Of a stretch of DNA of 64,000 nt, positions 53,052 through 62,032 are shown piece by piece. Position numbers and translations under genes: made by a program. The first letter of the stretch is position 1. Each line of letters begins with the position of its first letter. The DNA is taken from NCBI RefSeq assembly GCF_002848265.1, contig NZ_CP025422.1, forward strand, positions 2,510,727 through 2,574,726. The letters are read 5' to 3'. The notes under the pieces are model-generated. The model saw nothing but the letters and a program-made list of their open reading frames with translations. It was not told the DNA's origin and did not search any database. Source of the stretch: Zhihengliuella sp. ISTPL4. GTDB taxonomy: Bacteria; Actinomycetota; Actinomycetes; Actinomycetales; Microbacteriaceae.

Positions 53052-53759
53052 TCAGCACGCGGCCACGAGCGGTCGGCTCTGTGCCACGGCGCGGTCGACG
53101 ATCTCCGGCAGCACCTCGTCGAACAGATCGATGAGCGCGGTGCGCATCGACACGGCGTCGCGCGCCGGGAGCACGCGGCCGATCCGGGCGACCGCGAAAC
53201 GCACGCTCGACCAGTCGAACGCGGCCCCCGCGCGACGGGTGAAGCACTCGAGCAGCGTGCCCAGGCTCGCGAGCAGCTCGGCTCGTTCGGTGTTCCCCTC
53301 GATCCGAGCGAACGCGACCGCGAGAGCGCGCAGCCCCGTGCCGAATCCGGAGGGCGCCCGCAGCCGCACGGCGCGTGCCACATCGTCGACAAGCTCGCTC
53401 AGATAGGCGAGATCGTCCTCGTGGAGCGTCGCCATCGTGTGCCGAACCGAGCCGATCCAGACGTCGCCGAACATCGCCACCGCATCGCGGACCCGGTCCC
53501 CGTCGAGGGCGGTGACCCAGTGGGTGCCGTCTCGGCGCACCGCGATGAGGCCGGCAGCGGCGAGCGCGCCCAGTGCACGATGGATCTCAGCGGCGCCGAC
53601 GTCGAGGACGTCAGCGAGCCGGCGCTCGTCCAGCCGTGTCCCCGGAGCGAGCGCGCCCGAGAGGATCGCTTCCGTCAGCCTCCCCTGCGCGCTGCCGTGG
53701 GACTCCTCGTGCCCCGACTCCCCCATCCCCGCGCGGACATCGTCCTTCTTCTCGATCAT
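53052..53759 (-). CDS. GntR-family transcriptional regulator (FadR-like)
   Basis: 235 residues. wHTH at about 25-90: AILSGALAPGTRLDERRLADVLDVGAAEIHRALGALAAAGLI. The rest is a helical FCD-like effector domain, but with few of the Asp/His metal ligands of that family. ATG 53757-53759. It stands alone between argG and a TetR-type gene; no target is apparent. Confidence 0.82.
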   Translation of the reverse strand: MIEKKDDVRAGMGESGHEESHGSAQGRLTEAILSGALAPGTRLDERRLADVLDVGAAEIHRALGALAAAGLIAVRRDGTHWVTALDGDRVRDAVAMFGDVWIGSVRHTMATLHEDDLAYLSELVDDVARAVRLRAPSGFGTGLRALAVAFARIEGNTERAELLASLGTLLECFTRRAGAAFDWSSVRFAVARIGRVLPARDAVSMRTALIDLFDEVLPEIVDRAVAQSRPLVAAC

Positions 53760-53927
53760 GGCGTCCCCCCGCCGTTCCCTGGACCGATCCCGCCGGAGTC
53801 CCGGTCCGGACCGGTCTCTCCGCTGAGAATGCGCCGAAGCGCGACGCGTAACATAACACAGCCCGCCCCGGAGAAGTCTCTGCGCCCTGCCGCGCGGTCG
53901 GTACGCTGCGAGATTGCTGGGTTATCT

Positions 53928-53943
53928 TGCACAGCACTGTGCA
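53928..53943 (+). promoter_or_regulatory. Palindromic operator before the TetR-type gene
   Basis: TGCACAG-CA-CTGTGCA, 7-bp perfect arms, 18 bases upstream of the TetR-type ATG and flanked by TTAT and TATTA. The position suits autorepression of the three-gene operon. Confidence 0.65.
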
Positions 53944-53961
53944 GCTTATTACCATGGAGGG

Positions 53962-54588
53962 ATGACCACTCGCGCCCTCCGTCGCGACGCCGCAGAGAAC
54001 CGCGCCGGCATCCTGTCCGCGGCTCGCAGCGCCCTTGCCTCCGACCCGCACGCCTCGCTCGACGCGATCGCCCGTGCCGCCGGTCTTTCCCGCCGCACCC
54101 TCTACGGGCACTTCGAGGATCGGGACGCCCTGATCCGGGAACTCGTCTCCACCGGCGCCCAGCGTTTCAATGCCATCGCCACCTCCGTGGACGCTCCGGA
54201 CACTCGTTTGGCCCTCGCCAGGCTGGCCGCCCGGCTCTGGGAGGAGGCGGCGCATGTCCAGGTGGCCGCCGCGCTCGCCCTCGATGAAGCGCATGTCGAG
54301 CACACCGCTGCCGCTCTCGCGCCGCTGCGGCGGAGCGTCGGCGCACTGGTGCGGAGGGGCCAGGAAGACGGCAGCTTCCGCACCGATCTCCCCGCAGCCA
54401 CGGTCGCGCGGCTCATCGAGGAGATGGCGCGCACTGTCGTCTCCCGCACCGACGCGCAGAGCAGCGGAGCGGGGACCCTCGCCGTCCGCGCGGTCCTCAG
54501 CATTGCCGGGCTGTCCTGGCGCGAAGCCGATGAGCTGCTCGCCGCGCACCCGGACATCGCCGCCGAGGATCAGGAGGTCCGCGCATGA
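53962..54588 (+). CDS. TetR-family transcriptional regulator
   Basis: 208 residues. TetR HTH at about 15-55: ILSAARSALASDPHASLDAIARAAGLSRRTLYGHFEDRDALIREL. C-terminal ligand domain is unspecific. ATG 53962 sits directly after GGAGGG. Overlaps the next gene by ATGA, so it controls a TetR / ABC-like / YhgE operon. The palindrome at 53928-53943 is its likely site. Confidence 0.88.
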   Translation: MTTRALRRDAAENRAGILSAARSALASDPHASLDAIARAAGLSRRTLYGHFEDRDALIRELVSTGAQRFNAIATSVDAPDTRLALARLAARLWEEAAHVQVAAALALDEAHVEHTAAALAPLRRSVGALVRRGQEDGSFRTDLPAATVARLIEEMARTVVSRTDAQSSGAGTLAVRAVLSIAGLSWREADELLAAHPDIAAEDQEVRA

Positions 54589-55310
54589 GGATCACGCTGC
54601 ACGAGGTCAGCAAAGGGCGCTCCGGGCAGGCACTCCCGCCGATGAGCCTCGAGTTCCACTCCGGCGCGGTCCGCTACGCACTCGCGGAGACCGAGCAGCG
54701 ACCGACCGTGCTCGGCCTCATCGCGAGCGGGCGGATGCGTCCGGATACCGGCCGCGTGACGATCGACGCCGCGGCGAGCCCGAAGGAACTGCGTCGCCGG
54801 GTCGCCCTCGTGGACGCCCCCGATGTGAGCGACCCACACCCCGACATCACTCTCGCGGGGGTCGTCGGCGAGGAGCTGATGTTCGCCGGCCGCGGGGCGA
54901 CGCCGCTCCACGCCCGACGCTGGCTCGGCCGCGTGGGGTACCACGAGCTCGCTTCGGTCCCCATCGGCTCCGTCGACCCGGCCGCCCGCGTGCGGATCCT
55001 GTGCGAGCTGGCAGTGCTCCGTGAGGGCGTCGACGGCATCGTCCTCGTCGCGCCGGACCGACACGGCGGCAGCCCGGACGGGTGGTGGCGCATCGCGGCC
55101 GAGTTCGCGGACCGCGGCTACGCGATGCTCGTGATCGTCGGCGGCTCCGCCGCCGTCGCGCTCGAGCGCATGCACGAGTTCGACGCGATCAACGCGTCCG
55201 GACCGATCGAGCCGCTCGTCCTCGAACGTCCCGACGTCACCGACGAGCCGGAGGAGGACGAGGCCGGCTCCGTCGAAGCCGCATCCGACGAGGAAGGAGA
55301 AGCGCGATGA
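54585..55310 (+). CDS. Degenerate ABC-ATPase-like protein of a YhgE/Pip operon
   Basis: 241 residues with the outline of an ABC ATPase: an N-terminal LHEVSKGRSGQALPPMSLEFHSG like the A-loop and beta strands, VTIDAAASPKELRRRVALVD like the Q-loop region, and DGIVLVAPDRHGG in place of Walker B. The Walker A position reads ALAETEQRPTVLGLIASGRM with no GKS/T, and no LSGGQ is seen, so ATP hydrolysis is unlikely. The tail is acidic. It overlaps both neighbours, so it is probably a fixed partner of the membrane protein downstream. Confidence 0.72.
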   Translation: MRITLHEVSKGRSGQALPPMSLEFHSGAVRYALAETEQRPTVLGLIASGRMRPDTGRVTIDAAASPKELRRRVALVDAPDVSDPHPDITLAGVVGEELMFAGRGATPLHARRWLGRVGYHELASVPIGSVDPAARVRILCELAVLREGVDGIVLVAPDRHGGSPDGWWRIAAEFADRGYAMLVIVGGSAAVALERMHEFDAINASGPIEPLVLERPDVTDEPEEDEAGSVEAASDEEGEAR

Positions 55311-57142
55311 AGGTTCCCGCCATGATCGCCGCCGAACTCCGCCGCCTGACCGCGAGCCGGATGGGCATCCTCGCCCTCGTGGCCCTGGTCTGCGTCCCGA
55401 TCCTCTATGGCGGCCTCTACCTCTGGGCGAACCAGGACCCGTACGCGAAGTTCTCCGAGGTCCCCGTGGCCCTCGTGGTCGACGACGAGGGCGCTCCCGC
55501 CCCCACGACGGGCACCGAGCCGGCGAGCGACGAGACCGTCAACTACGGCGAGGACGTGGCGGAGAACCTCATCGAGGGGAACGCCTTCGACTGGCAGCGG
55601 ATGACCGAGGACGAGGCGGCCGACGCCCTGCGGCACGGTGATGTCGACTTCACCGTGACGATCCCCGCCGACTTCTCCGCCGCCCTCACCTCCGCAGCGG
55701 GCGACGATCCCCATCAGGCGCGCATCGAGCTGGAGACCAACGATGCGAACAACTACCTCGCCTCGTCGATGGGATCGCAGGCCGTCGAGAAGATCCGCAG
55801 CTCGGTCGCCGAGATGGTGGGCAGCGAGGCCGCGGAGCGGCTGCTGACCGGCCTCAGCGACGTGCGGGACAACCTCATCTCCGCGACGGACGGCGCCACG
55901 CAGCTCGTCGACGGCGCGCGCAGCGCCGCCTCCGGCAGCACGACACTCGCCGACGGAACGGCGCAGCTCGCCGACGGCTCCGCGCAGCTCGCCTCCGGTG
56001 CCCGGACGCTCGCCGACGGCGCCCAGCAGGTGAGCGCGGGCAATCGCCAGCTCGCCGATGTCGCCGATCGCGCAGGAGCCGCGGTGCAGGAGGCGACGAA
56101 CGCGCTGCCCCAGGTGCGGTCGGACATCTCCGCCCTCCTGACGGAGCAGGGGCTCGCGCCGGAGGAGATCGACCAGGTGCTCGCCCGGCTCGATCCCCTG
56201 GGCACCCGCATCCAGGAGGGCAACGCGCAGGTCCAGGATGCGGTCGCCAAGGTCGACCAGCTCGCCGCCGGCTCCGCGTCCCTGGCGTCGGGGGCGAGCG
56301 AGCTCGCCGGGGGTGCCGGTACCCTCGCGACCGGGGCGGCCGCGGCGAACACAGGCGCGGCCCAGCTCCGCGACGGCCTGCAGACGCTGTCCTCCGGGAC
56401 CGCCGAGCTGCGGGACGGCCTCGCCGACGGCGTGCAGGCGATCCCCGCCTCCACCCCTGACCTGCGCTCGTCGCAGGCCGACACGATCGCGGACCCGGTG
56501 AAGGTGTCCAGCGACAAGGTCGCCTCCGCCGAGGACTACGGCGCCGGCCTCGCCCCGTTCTTCGCGGCCCTCTCCGCCTGGATCGGCATCTACGCCCTCT
56601 TCCTCATCGTGAAGCCGATCTCGCGTCGTGCCGTCACGGCGCTGCACTCCCCGATCCGGATCACCCTCGCGGGCTGGCTGACGCCGGCGATGCTCGGCGC
56701 GGTGCAGATGCTCGGACTGATGGGCATCCTGGCGCTCACGCTCGGTTTCACGTTCGACCATCCGCTCGGCACGCTCGGGGTGATGATGTTCGCCTCGGCC
56801 ACGTTCGCCGCGATCATCCTCGCCCTCAACGTCTGGCTCGGTTCCGTGGGGCAGTTCCTCGGCCTCGTGCTGATGGTGCTCCAGCTCGTCACGGCGGGAG
56901 GGACGTTCCCCTGGCAGACGCTGCCCGCCCCGCTCGCCGCGCTGCACCACGTCCTGCCCCTCGGCTACGTCGTCGATGCCATGCGGCAGCTCATGTACGG
57001 CGGCGACTACGCCCGCGCCGGGTGGGACCTGGCGGTGCTGGGCGCCTGGCTCGCCGGGGCGCTGCTGCTGGCGATGATCGGGGTCACGCGCATGACGCAC
57101 CGCCGCACGCTGCGGGACCTGCAGCCCAGCCTCATCGGCTGA
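55307..57142 (+). CDS. YhgE/Pip-family membrane protein
   Basis: 611 residues. One N-terminal helix (about 20-38), a 400-residue extracytoplasmic part and five to six C-terminal helices (about 425-600). The outer part contains repeated coiled segments of the pattern LADGTAQLADGSAQLASGARTLADGAQQ, the hallmark of YhgE/Pip proteins, with PADFSAALTSA ahead of them. Relatives include phage-infection protein and T7SS-linked EsaA. Coupled to the degenerate ABC-like protein. A strong terminator follows. Confidence 0.88.
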   Translation: MKVPAMIAAELRRLTASRMGILALVALVCVPILYGGLYLWANQDPYAKFSEVPVALVVDDEGAPAPTTGTEPASDETVNYGEDVAENLIEGNAFDWQRMTEDEAADALRHGDVDFTVTIPADFSAALTSAAGDDPHQARIELETNDANNYLASSMGSQAVEKIRSSVAEMVGSEAAERLLTGLSDVRDNLISATDGATQLVDGARSAASGSTTLADGTAQLADGSAQLASGARTLADGAQQVSAGNRQLADVADRAGAAVQEATNALPQVRSDISALLTEQGLAPEEIDQVLARLDPLGTRIQEGNAQVQDAVAKVDQLAAGSASLASGASELAGGAGTLATGAAAANTGAAQLRDGLQTLSSGTAELRDGLADGVQAIPASTPDLRSSQADTIADPVKVSSDKVASAEDYGAGLAPFFAALSAWIGIYALFLIVKPISRRAVTALHSPIRITLAGWLTPAMLGAVQMLGLMGILALTLGFTFDHPLGTLGVMMFASATFAAIILALNVWLGSVGQFLGLVLMVLQLVTAGGTFPWQTLPAPLAALHHVLPLGYVVDAMRQLMYGGDYARAGWDLAVLGAWLAGALLLAMIGVTRMTHRRTLRDLQPSLIG

Positions 57143-57147
57143 GTCCG

Positions 57148-57183
57148 CCGCGCTCGCCGCGCACAGTCACGCGGCGAGCGCGG
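57148..57183 (+). terminator. Terminator of the YhgE operon
   Basis: Perfect 14-bp arms CCGCGCTCGCCGCG / CGCGGCGAGCGCGG with an 8-base loop, six bases after the stop codon. Confidence 0.85.
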
Positions 57184-57277
57184 GACGGCTATGATGCCGA
57201 GAGCGCGTACCCGTGAAACGCGCACTGGGGCTCGGTGGGACTGGGTCTCACCTGGCTACCCGAAAGAGTTCTCGACG

Positions 57278-59920
57278 ATGATGACCGATTCGCCGGCGTC
57301 CGCCGTTTCCCCGCGCCCGTCCCTGGGCGCCCGCATCGGACGCATCGCGTTCCTCGTCGTCGCCGCCCTCGTGGTGGTCGCCGTCGCGGTCGCGTTCTTC
57401 GTGACCTGGACGATCCAGCGCTCCTTCCCGCAGACATCCGGCTCGACCACGCTCAAGGGTCTGACGGCCGACGTCACGGTGCAGCGTGATGCCAGCGGCG
57501 TGCCTACGATCACCGCCGACTCCTCGGACGACCTCTTCTTCGCCGAGGGCTTCGTGCACGCGCAGGACCGGTTCTTCGAGATGGACTTCCGCCGTCACGT
57601 CACCTCCGGCCGGGTCGCCGAGCTGTTCGGCGCCTCGCAGGCCGGCACGGACGCGTTCCTGCGCACGCTGGGCTGGCGCAAGACCGCCGAGGCCGAGGTC
57701 GAGGCGATGGACGACGTCACCCGCGGCTACTACGAGGCCTATGCGGACGGCGTCAACGCGTACCTGTCGACCCGCTCGGGCGCGGAACTGTCGCTGGAGT
57801 ACGCGGTTCTCGGGCTGCAGAACCCCGACTACGAGCCGGAGCCGTGGGAGCCCGCGGACTCGGTGGCGTGGCTGAAGGCGATGGCCTGGGACCTCCGCAC
57901 CAACGTCGAGGACGAGACCGAGCGGGCGCTCCTCGCCGGGCAGCTCGCCGAGGACCCGGAGGCCGATGTGGACGCCCTCCTCGGCACGCTTTATCCGGAC
58001 TACCCCTTCGACCGGAATCCCGTGATCGTGCCGAAGATCTCCACGGTTCCGGCGCTGGAGGCCGGCGCCGAGCCTGCGGCCTTCACTGTGCGCGAGGGCG
58101 ACGGCGAGGCACAGCAGGCTCTCACCACGGTGGAGTGGGAGGAGACGTCGTCCGTGATCGAGGCGGCGAGCCTGCTCGTCGGCGACGTCGGGGAGGGCAT
58201 CGGCTCCAACTCCTGGGTCGTCTCCGGCGACCTCACCGAATCCGGGATGCCGCTGCTCGCCAACGACCCGCACCTCGGCGCCTCCCTCCCGTCCGTCTGG
58301 TACCAGGTGCAGCTGAAGTGCTCGACCGTGGACGAGGACTGCCCGTTCGACGTCGGCGGGTTCTCCTTCTCGGGGCTGCCCGGCATCGTCATCGGCCACA
58401 ACCAGCGCGTGGCGTGGGGGTTCACCAACCTCACCACCGACGTCACCGACCTGTACGTCGAGCGCATCGAGGACGACTCCTACTGGCGGGACGGCGCGCT
58501 GGTGCCGCTGGAGGAGAGCACGGAGACCATCGAGGTCGCGGGCGGCGAGGACATCGAGCTCACGATCCGCTCGACCGTGCACGGGCCGATCATCTCCGGT
58601 CTCACCGACGACTTCACCGGCATCGCCGACGACCCGACGCCCGGTCTCACCGCCGAGGGCGCGGTTCCCGCCGCTCCCGGCTCCGATGCCGCCGAGTATG
58701 CCGTGAGTCTGCGATGGACGGCGCTCGACCCCGGCACCACCGCGACGGCGATCTTCGCCCTCTCCACCGCCCAGGACTTCGACGACTTCCGCCGCGCGGC
58801 ATCGCTGTTCGATGTCCCGGCGCAGAACCTCATCTACGCCGACGTCGACGGCAACATCGGCTACCAGACCCCCGGTCGCCTGCCGATCCGCGGCGCCGGC
58901 GACGGCTGGATGCCGCAGCCCGGATGGGACAGCAGCTACGACTGGACGGGGTACATCCCCTTCGAGGAGCTGCCGGTGTCGTACAACCCCAGCTCTGGGT
59001 ACATCGTCACCGCGAACAACGCCATCGTGACCGATGACTACGAGTACTTCCTCTCCCGCGACTGGGACCAGGGTTATCGCGCCGCCCGCATCGCCCACCT
59101 CATCGAGCGACGTGCCGCCGCCGCCCCGCTGACCGCGAAGGACATGCGGGACATCCAGATGGACGGCGAGATGTGGATCGGCAAGCACCTCGCCGCCGCG
59201 ATGGGAGACATCGAGGTCGAGGGCGAGGGTGCACAGCAGGCCGTCGAGCTGCTCCGCGGTTGGGATGCGCAGAACGGCGCCTCGTCGGCGGGAGCCGCCT
59301 ACGCGAACGTGCTGTGGTCGAACCTCGTCCAGAACATCTTCGCGGAGCGCGAGCAGCCGCTGCCGATCGACGGCCAGGGCCGCCTGTTCACCGTGGTCGG
59401 AGCGATGCTGGAAGACCCCGACGACGCCCTGTGGAGCAACAGGGCACTCGGCGTCGAGGGCAGGGACGAGATGCTCGCGCTGGCGGCCGAGGAGGCGTAC
59501 GACGAGCTGTCCGGCATCCAGGGCACCGATGTCGCGCGGTGGAACTGGGGCGACCTGCACGCCCTGACCCTCACCAGCGACACGTTCGGCTCGTCCGGCA
59601 TCGCCCCGATCGAGGCGCTCTTCAATCGCGGTCCCTATCCTGTCGGCGGTGGGGCATCCGTCGTCGATGCGACGGGATGGCAGCTCGGCGTCTCCTACGC
59701 GACCACCACCGTCCCGTCCATGCGGATGGTCGTCGACCTGTCCGACTTCGACGACTCGACGTGGATCCATCTCACCGGAGCCTCCGGCCACGCCTTCCAC
59801 GAGTACTACGTCGATCAGACGAGGGACTGGTCGACGGGGGTGCAGCGGCCATGGGCGTTCACGCCGAAGGCCGTGAAAGCGGCCGCGGTCGACACCCTGA
59901 CGCTCACCCCTGCCGGCTGA
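57278..59920 (+). CDS. Penicillin acylase-family Ntn hydrolase
   Basis: 880 residues. N-terminal membrane helix (about 25-48), alpha-chain region with VQRDASGVPTITADSSDDLFFAEGFVHAQDRFFEMDFRR, linker, then the autocatalytic site: Ser310 in GIGSNSWVVSG becomes the N-terminal nucleophile of the beta chain after cleavage, followed by LLANDPHLG. The family cleaves amide-linked acyl groups (penicillins, acyl-homoserine lactones). The anchor places it outside the membrane. ATG 57278; TATGAT at 57190-57195 is a likely -10. Confidence 0.9.
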   Translation: MMTDSPASAVSPRPSLGARIGRIAFLVVAALVVVAVAVAFFVTWTIQRSFPQTSGSTTLKGLTADVTVQRDASGVPTITADSSDDLFFAEGFVHAQDRFFEMDFRRHVTSGRVAELFGASQAGTDAFLRTLGWRKTAEAEVEAMDDVTRGYYEAYADGVNAYLSTRSGAELSLEYAVLGLQNPDYEPEPWEPADSVAWLKAMAWDLRTNVEDETERALLAGQLAEDPEADVDALLGTLYPDYPFDRNPVIVPKISTVPALEAGAEPAAFTVREGDGEAQQALTTVEWEETSSVIEAASLLVGDVGEGIGSNSWVVSGDLTESGMPLLANDPHLGASLPSVWYQVQLKCSTVDEDCPFDVGGFSFSGLPGIVIGHNQRVAWGFTNLTTDVTDLYVERIEDDSYWRDGALVPLEESTETIEVAGGEDIELTIRSTVHGPIISGLTDDFTGIADDPTPGLTAEGAVPAAPGSDAAEYAVSLRWTALDPGTTATAIFALSTAQDFDDFRRAASLFDVPAQNLIYADVDGNIGYQTPGRLPIRGAGDGWMPQPGWDSSYDWTGYIPFEELPVSYNPSSGYIVTANNAIVTDDYEYFLSRDWDQGYRAARIAHLIERRAAAAPLTAKDMRDIQMDGEMWIGKHLAAAMGDIEVEGEGAQQAVELLRGWDAQNGASSAGAAYANVLWSNLVQNIFAEREQPLPIDGQGRLFTVVGAMLEDPDDALWSNRALGVEGRDEMLALAAEEAYDELSGIQGTDVARWNWGDLHALTLTSDTFGSSGIAPIEALFNRGPYPVGGGASVVDATGWQLGVSYATTTVPSMRMVVDLSDFDDSTWIHLTGASGHAFHEYYVDQTRDWSTGVQRPWAFTPKAVKAAAVDTLTLTPAG

Positions 59921-59943
59921 GAAAGGGGCTGAGGTTGCTCGGC

Positions 59944-59949
59944 TAGCGT
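59944..59949 (+). promoter_or_regulatory. -10 hexamer TAGCGT of a probable leaderless hydrolase mRNA
   Basis: TAGCGT, six bases, then the GTG start of the alpha/beta hydrolase, 23 bases after the acylase stop. It gives this gene its own promoter despite the short gap. Confidence 0.5.
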
Positions 59950-59955
59950 GGACGA

Positions 59956-60717
59956 GTGCCCACCAGCTACCTCGCCCCGAAGGGGACGCCGGCGACCCTC
60001 CTCGAGTTCGAGCACGGAGGAGCGACCCTCATCGCCGAGACCTTCGGCGACGGGCCGCCCACCTTCCTGCTGCTCCACGGCATCGGCATGGGGCGCAGCG
60101 TCTACCTCGACCTCACCCAGCGGCTGCAGGGGCGGGTGATCGCGCTCGACCTCCCCGGCTTCGGGGAGGCCCCCGAGCCCACGCGCACCCTGACCATGCA
60201 GCGGCATGCGGATCTCGTGGCCGCGTATCTCCGGCACGTCGACGCCGGTCCGGTCGTGGTGATCGGGCATTCGATGGGGAGCCAGATCGCCGCGGAGCTC
60301 GCCGCCCGGCATCCGGCCCTCGTCGCGGGCGTCGTGCTGGCCGGTCCGACCGTCGACAAGGCGGCGCGGAACATCGGCGCCCAGGCGCGGTACCTGCTGC
60401 AGGACCTCGTCGGCGAACGGCCGCTCGTCATCTGGCGCGGTGCCCGCGAGTACCTCCGCGGCGGCCCGCACCTTGTCCGCAAGATGCGCGCGACCATCGT
60501 CCACAAGCCGGAGAAAGCGTTCGTGCGCATCGAGTGCCCGGTGCTGGTGCTGCGCGGCGAAGATGATCCCCTTGCGCCGATGAGCTGGTGCCAGGACATC
60601 CTCGACGCGATCCCCGGCGCGGAGCTCGCCGTCATCCCCGACCACGGCCACGGCACGCTCATCAGCGACTCCGAGCCCGCTGCCCGCCTGATCGAGGCCT
60701 TCGCCGCCCGCACCTAG
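59956..60717 (+). CDS. Alpha/beta hydrolase
   Basis: 253 residues. Oxyanion region LLLHGIGMG, nucleophile elbow GHSMGS, Asp in LRGEDDPL and His in DHGHGT: a complete triad. No signal peptide. Its substrate is unknown. GTG 59956 lies 35 bases after the acylase stop. The two could act on related compounds, but that is only proximity. Confidence 0.87.
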   Translation: MPTSYLAPKGTPATLLEFEHGGATLIAETFGDGPPTFLLLHGIGMGRSVYLDLTQRLQGRVIALDLPGFGEAPEPTRTLTMQRHADLVAAYLRHVDAGPVVVIGHSMGSQIAAELAARHPALVAGVVLAGPTVDKAARNIGAQARYLLQDLVGERPLVIWRGAREYLRGGPHLVRKMRATIVHKPEKAFVRIECPVLVLRGEDDPLAPMSWCQDILDAIPGAELAVIPDHGHGTLISDSEPAARLIEAFAART

Positions 60718-60786
60718 CCGTTCAAATCGCTCACTTGGCGGCATCTGCGGCCGAAATGGCGCAAAGTGCGCGACTCGAACCCGGGG

Positions 60787-61176
60787 TCAGCCGGCGGCGG
60801 GAGGGGTCTGCTTCGACTCGGCGAGCTCGTCGACGACGAGACCCCGCTGCTCGATCGTGCCGTTTCGGTAGGCCTGGCGACCGACCATGTGCGCGGACAG
60901 GGGCGCGGTCGCGAACTGCATGAGCACCACCGGGGCGACGAGCACGAGACCGAACAGCACGCCGCCGATCGACCGCTGCGAGAGGGCGATCGCGACGCAG
61001 ATCAGCAGCAGTCCGAGCACCTGCGGTTTCGTCGCGGCGTGCAGTCGCGTCGGCACGTCGCGGAAGTGCAGGAGCCCCACGGAGGCGGAGAGGCAGAGGA
61101 TCGCCCCCAGGAGGATGAGGACGAGGACCGCCACGTCGACGACGGCGTCCGGGATCATCAGACCGAACACGTTCAT
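60787..61176 (-). CDS. mnhG: Na+/H+ antiporter subunit G (MnhG/MrpG)
   Basis: 129 residues with three membrane helices (about 10-30, 42-62, 66-92). LLGAILCLSASVGLLHFRDVPTRLHAATKPQ matches the family. A small, essential part of the multisubunit Mrp antiporter, which exports Na+ in exchange for H+. Start overlaps the mnhF stop. Last gene of the operon. Confidence 0.92.
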   Translation of the reverse strand: MNVFGLMIPDAVVDVAVLVLILLGAILCLSASVGLLHFRDVPTRLHAATKPQVLGLLLICVAIALSQRSIGGVLFGLVLVAPVVLMQFATAPLSAHMVGRQAYRNGTIEQRGLVVDELAESKQTPPAAG

Positions 61177-61442
61177 GGTGTCGTGTTGTCCCTTCTCGCG
61201 ACGAACCGGGCGACCGCGATCGACCCGAACACGCCGACCGCCGCGATGATGAGGAGCACGGGGATATTGCGGGTGTGGCCGTTGATGGCCATCTCAGCGC
61301 CGAGCACGCACATGACCTCGGTCAGCAGCACGTCGGCGGCGACGGCGCGGTCGAGGATCGACGGACCGCGGACGATGCGGATGACGGCGAGGATCGCGGC
61401 CACGCCGAAGACGGCGAGGATGATGAGGAGCAGGGTGTTCAT
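61173..61442 (-). CDS. mnhF: Na+/H+ antiporter subunit F (MnhF/MrpF)
   Basis: 89 residues, three helices. VRGPSILDRAVAADVLLTEVMC is the conserved core with the acidic residues of MrpF. ATG 61440-61442 overlaps the mnhE stop and its own stop overlaps mnhG. Confidence 0.92.
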   Translation of the reverse strand: MNTLLLIILAVFGVAAILAVIRIVRGPSILDRAVAADVLLTEVMCVLGAEMAINGHTRNIPVLLIIAAVGVFGSIAVARFVARRDNTTP

Positions 61443-62032
61443 CGGGCACCGCCGATCGTCGCGGGATCGATGCGGCCGGCGCGCTCGTCGGCCTTGAGCG
61501 CCCGGTACTGGGTCGGGTTGCCGAGCGCCCGGACGATGCGCTTCTCCCAGCCGAGGACGCCCTGCCGCTGCTTCTCCACGTCCTCCTTGTTGCGCACGCC
61601 GATCACATGCAGGTAAAGGACCCCGCGGTCGCGCTCCGCCTCCACGACGAGCGAGCCCGGGATGAGGGAGGAGACCACGGCGACGTGCGTCATCACGAGG
61701 TCGTCGGCATAGCGGAGGGGTACCGCGATGATGGCGGTCCCCGGCTGACGGCGGAAGTCGAACACCTGCGCGGTCACCGAGAGCGCGCCACGGAGGATCG
61801 CGAAGAGGAACTGCACGACGAACAGCGCGCCGTACCAGAGGTTGATGCGCCCGGAGAGCTCGACCGTGGGGAGGCGGAACACGCGGGTCACGAAGATCGC
61901 CACCACGAGTCCCGTGAGGAAGGAGAGCACCGTGAACTGGGCCCAGAGCAGCATCCACAGCACGATCAGCCAGGCGAGGAACGGCAGCTGCATGCCGATG
62001 TCCCGCCAGATGCGCTTGGTCTCGGGCCTCAT
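61439..62032 (-). CDS. mnhE: Na+/H+ antiporter subunit E (MnhE/MrpE)
   Basis: 197 residues. Two to three N-terminal helices (about 15-55), the conserved NLWYGALFVVQFLFAILRGALSVTAQVF, then VPLRYADDLVMTHVAVVSSLIPGSLVVE and a cytoplasmic C-terminus somewhat longer than in typical MrpE. ATG 62030-62032 overlaps the mnhD stop. Confidence 0.9.
   Translation of the reverse strand: MRPETKRIWRDIGMQLPFLAWLIVLWMLLWAQFTVLSFLTGLVVAIFVTRVFRLPTVELSGRINLWYGALFVVQFLFAILRGALSVTAQVFDFRRQPGTAIIAVPLRYADDLVMTHVAVVSSLIPGSLVVEAERDRGVLYLHVIGVRNKEDVEKQRQGVLGWEKRIVRALGNPTQYRALKADERAGRIDPATIGGAR

Noticed and set aside
60745..60786. GGGTTCGAGTC-like T-arm sequence (minus strand) near the mnhG stop, suggesting a tRNA or tRNA-end attachment site
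   Set aside because: The flanking bases do not form a T stem or acceptor stem, and no anticodon or D arm is found upstream.
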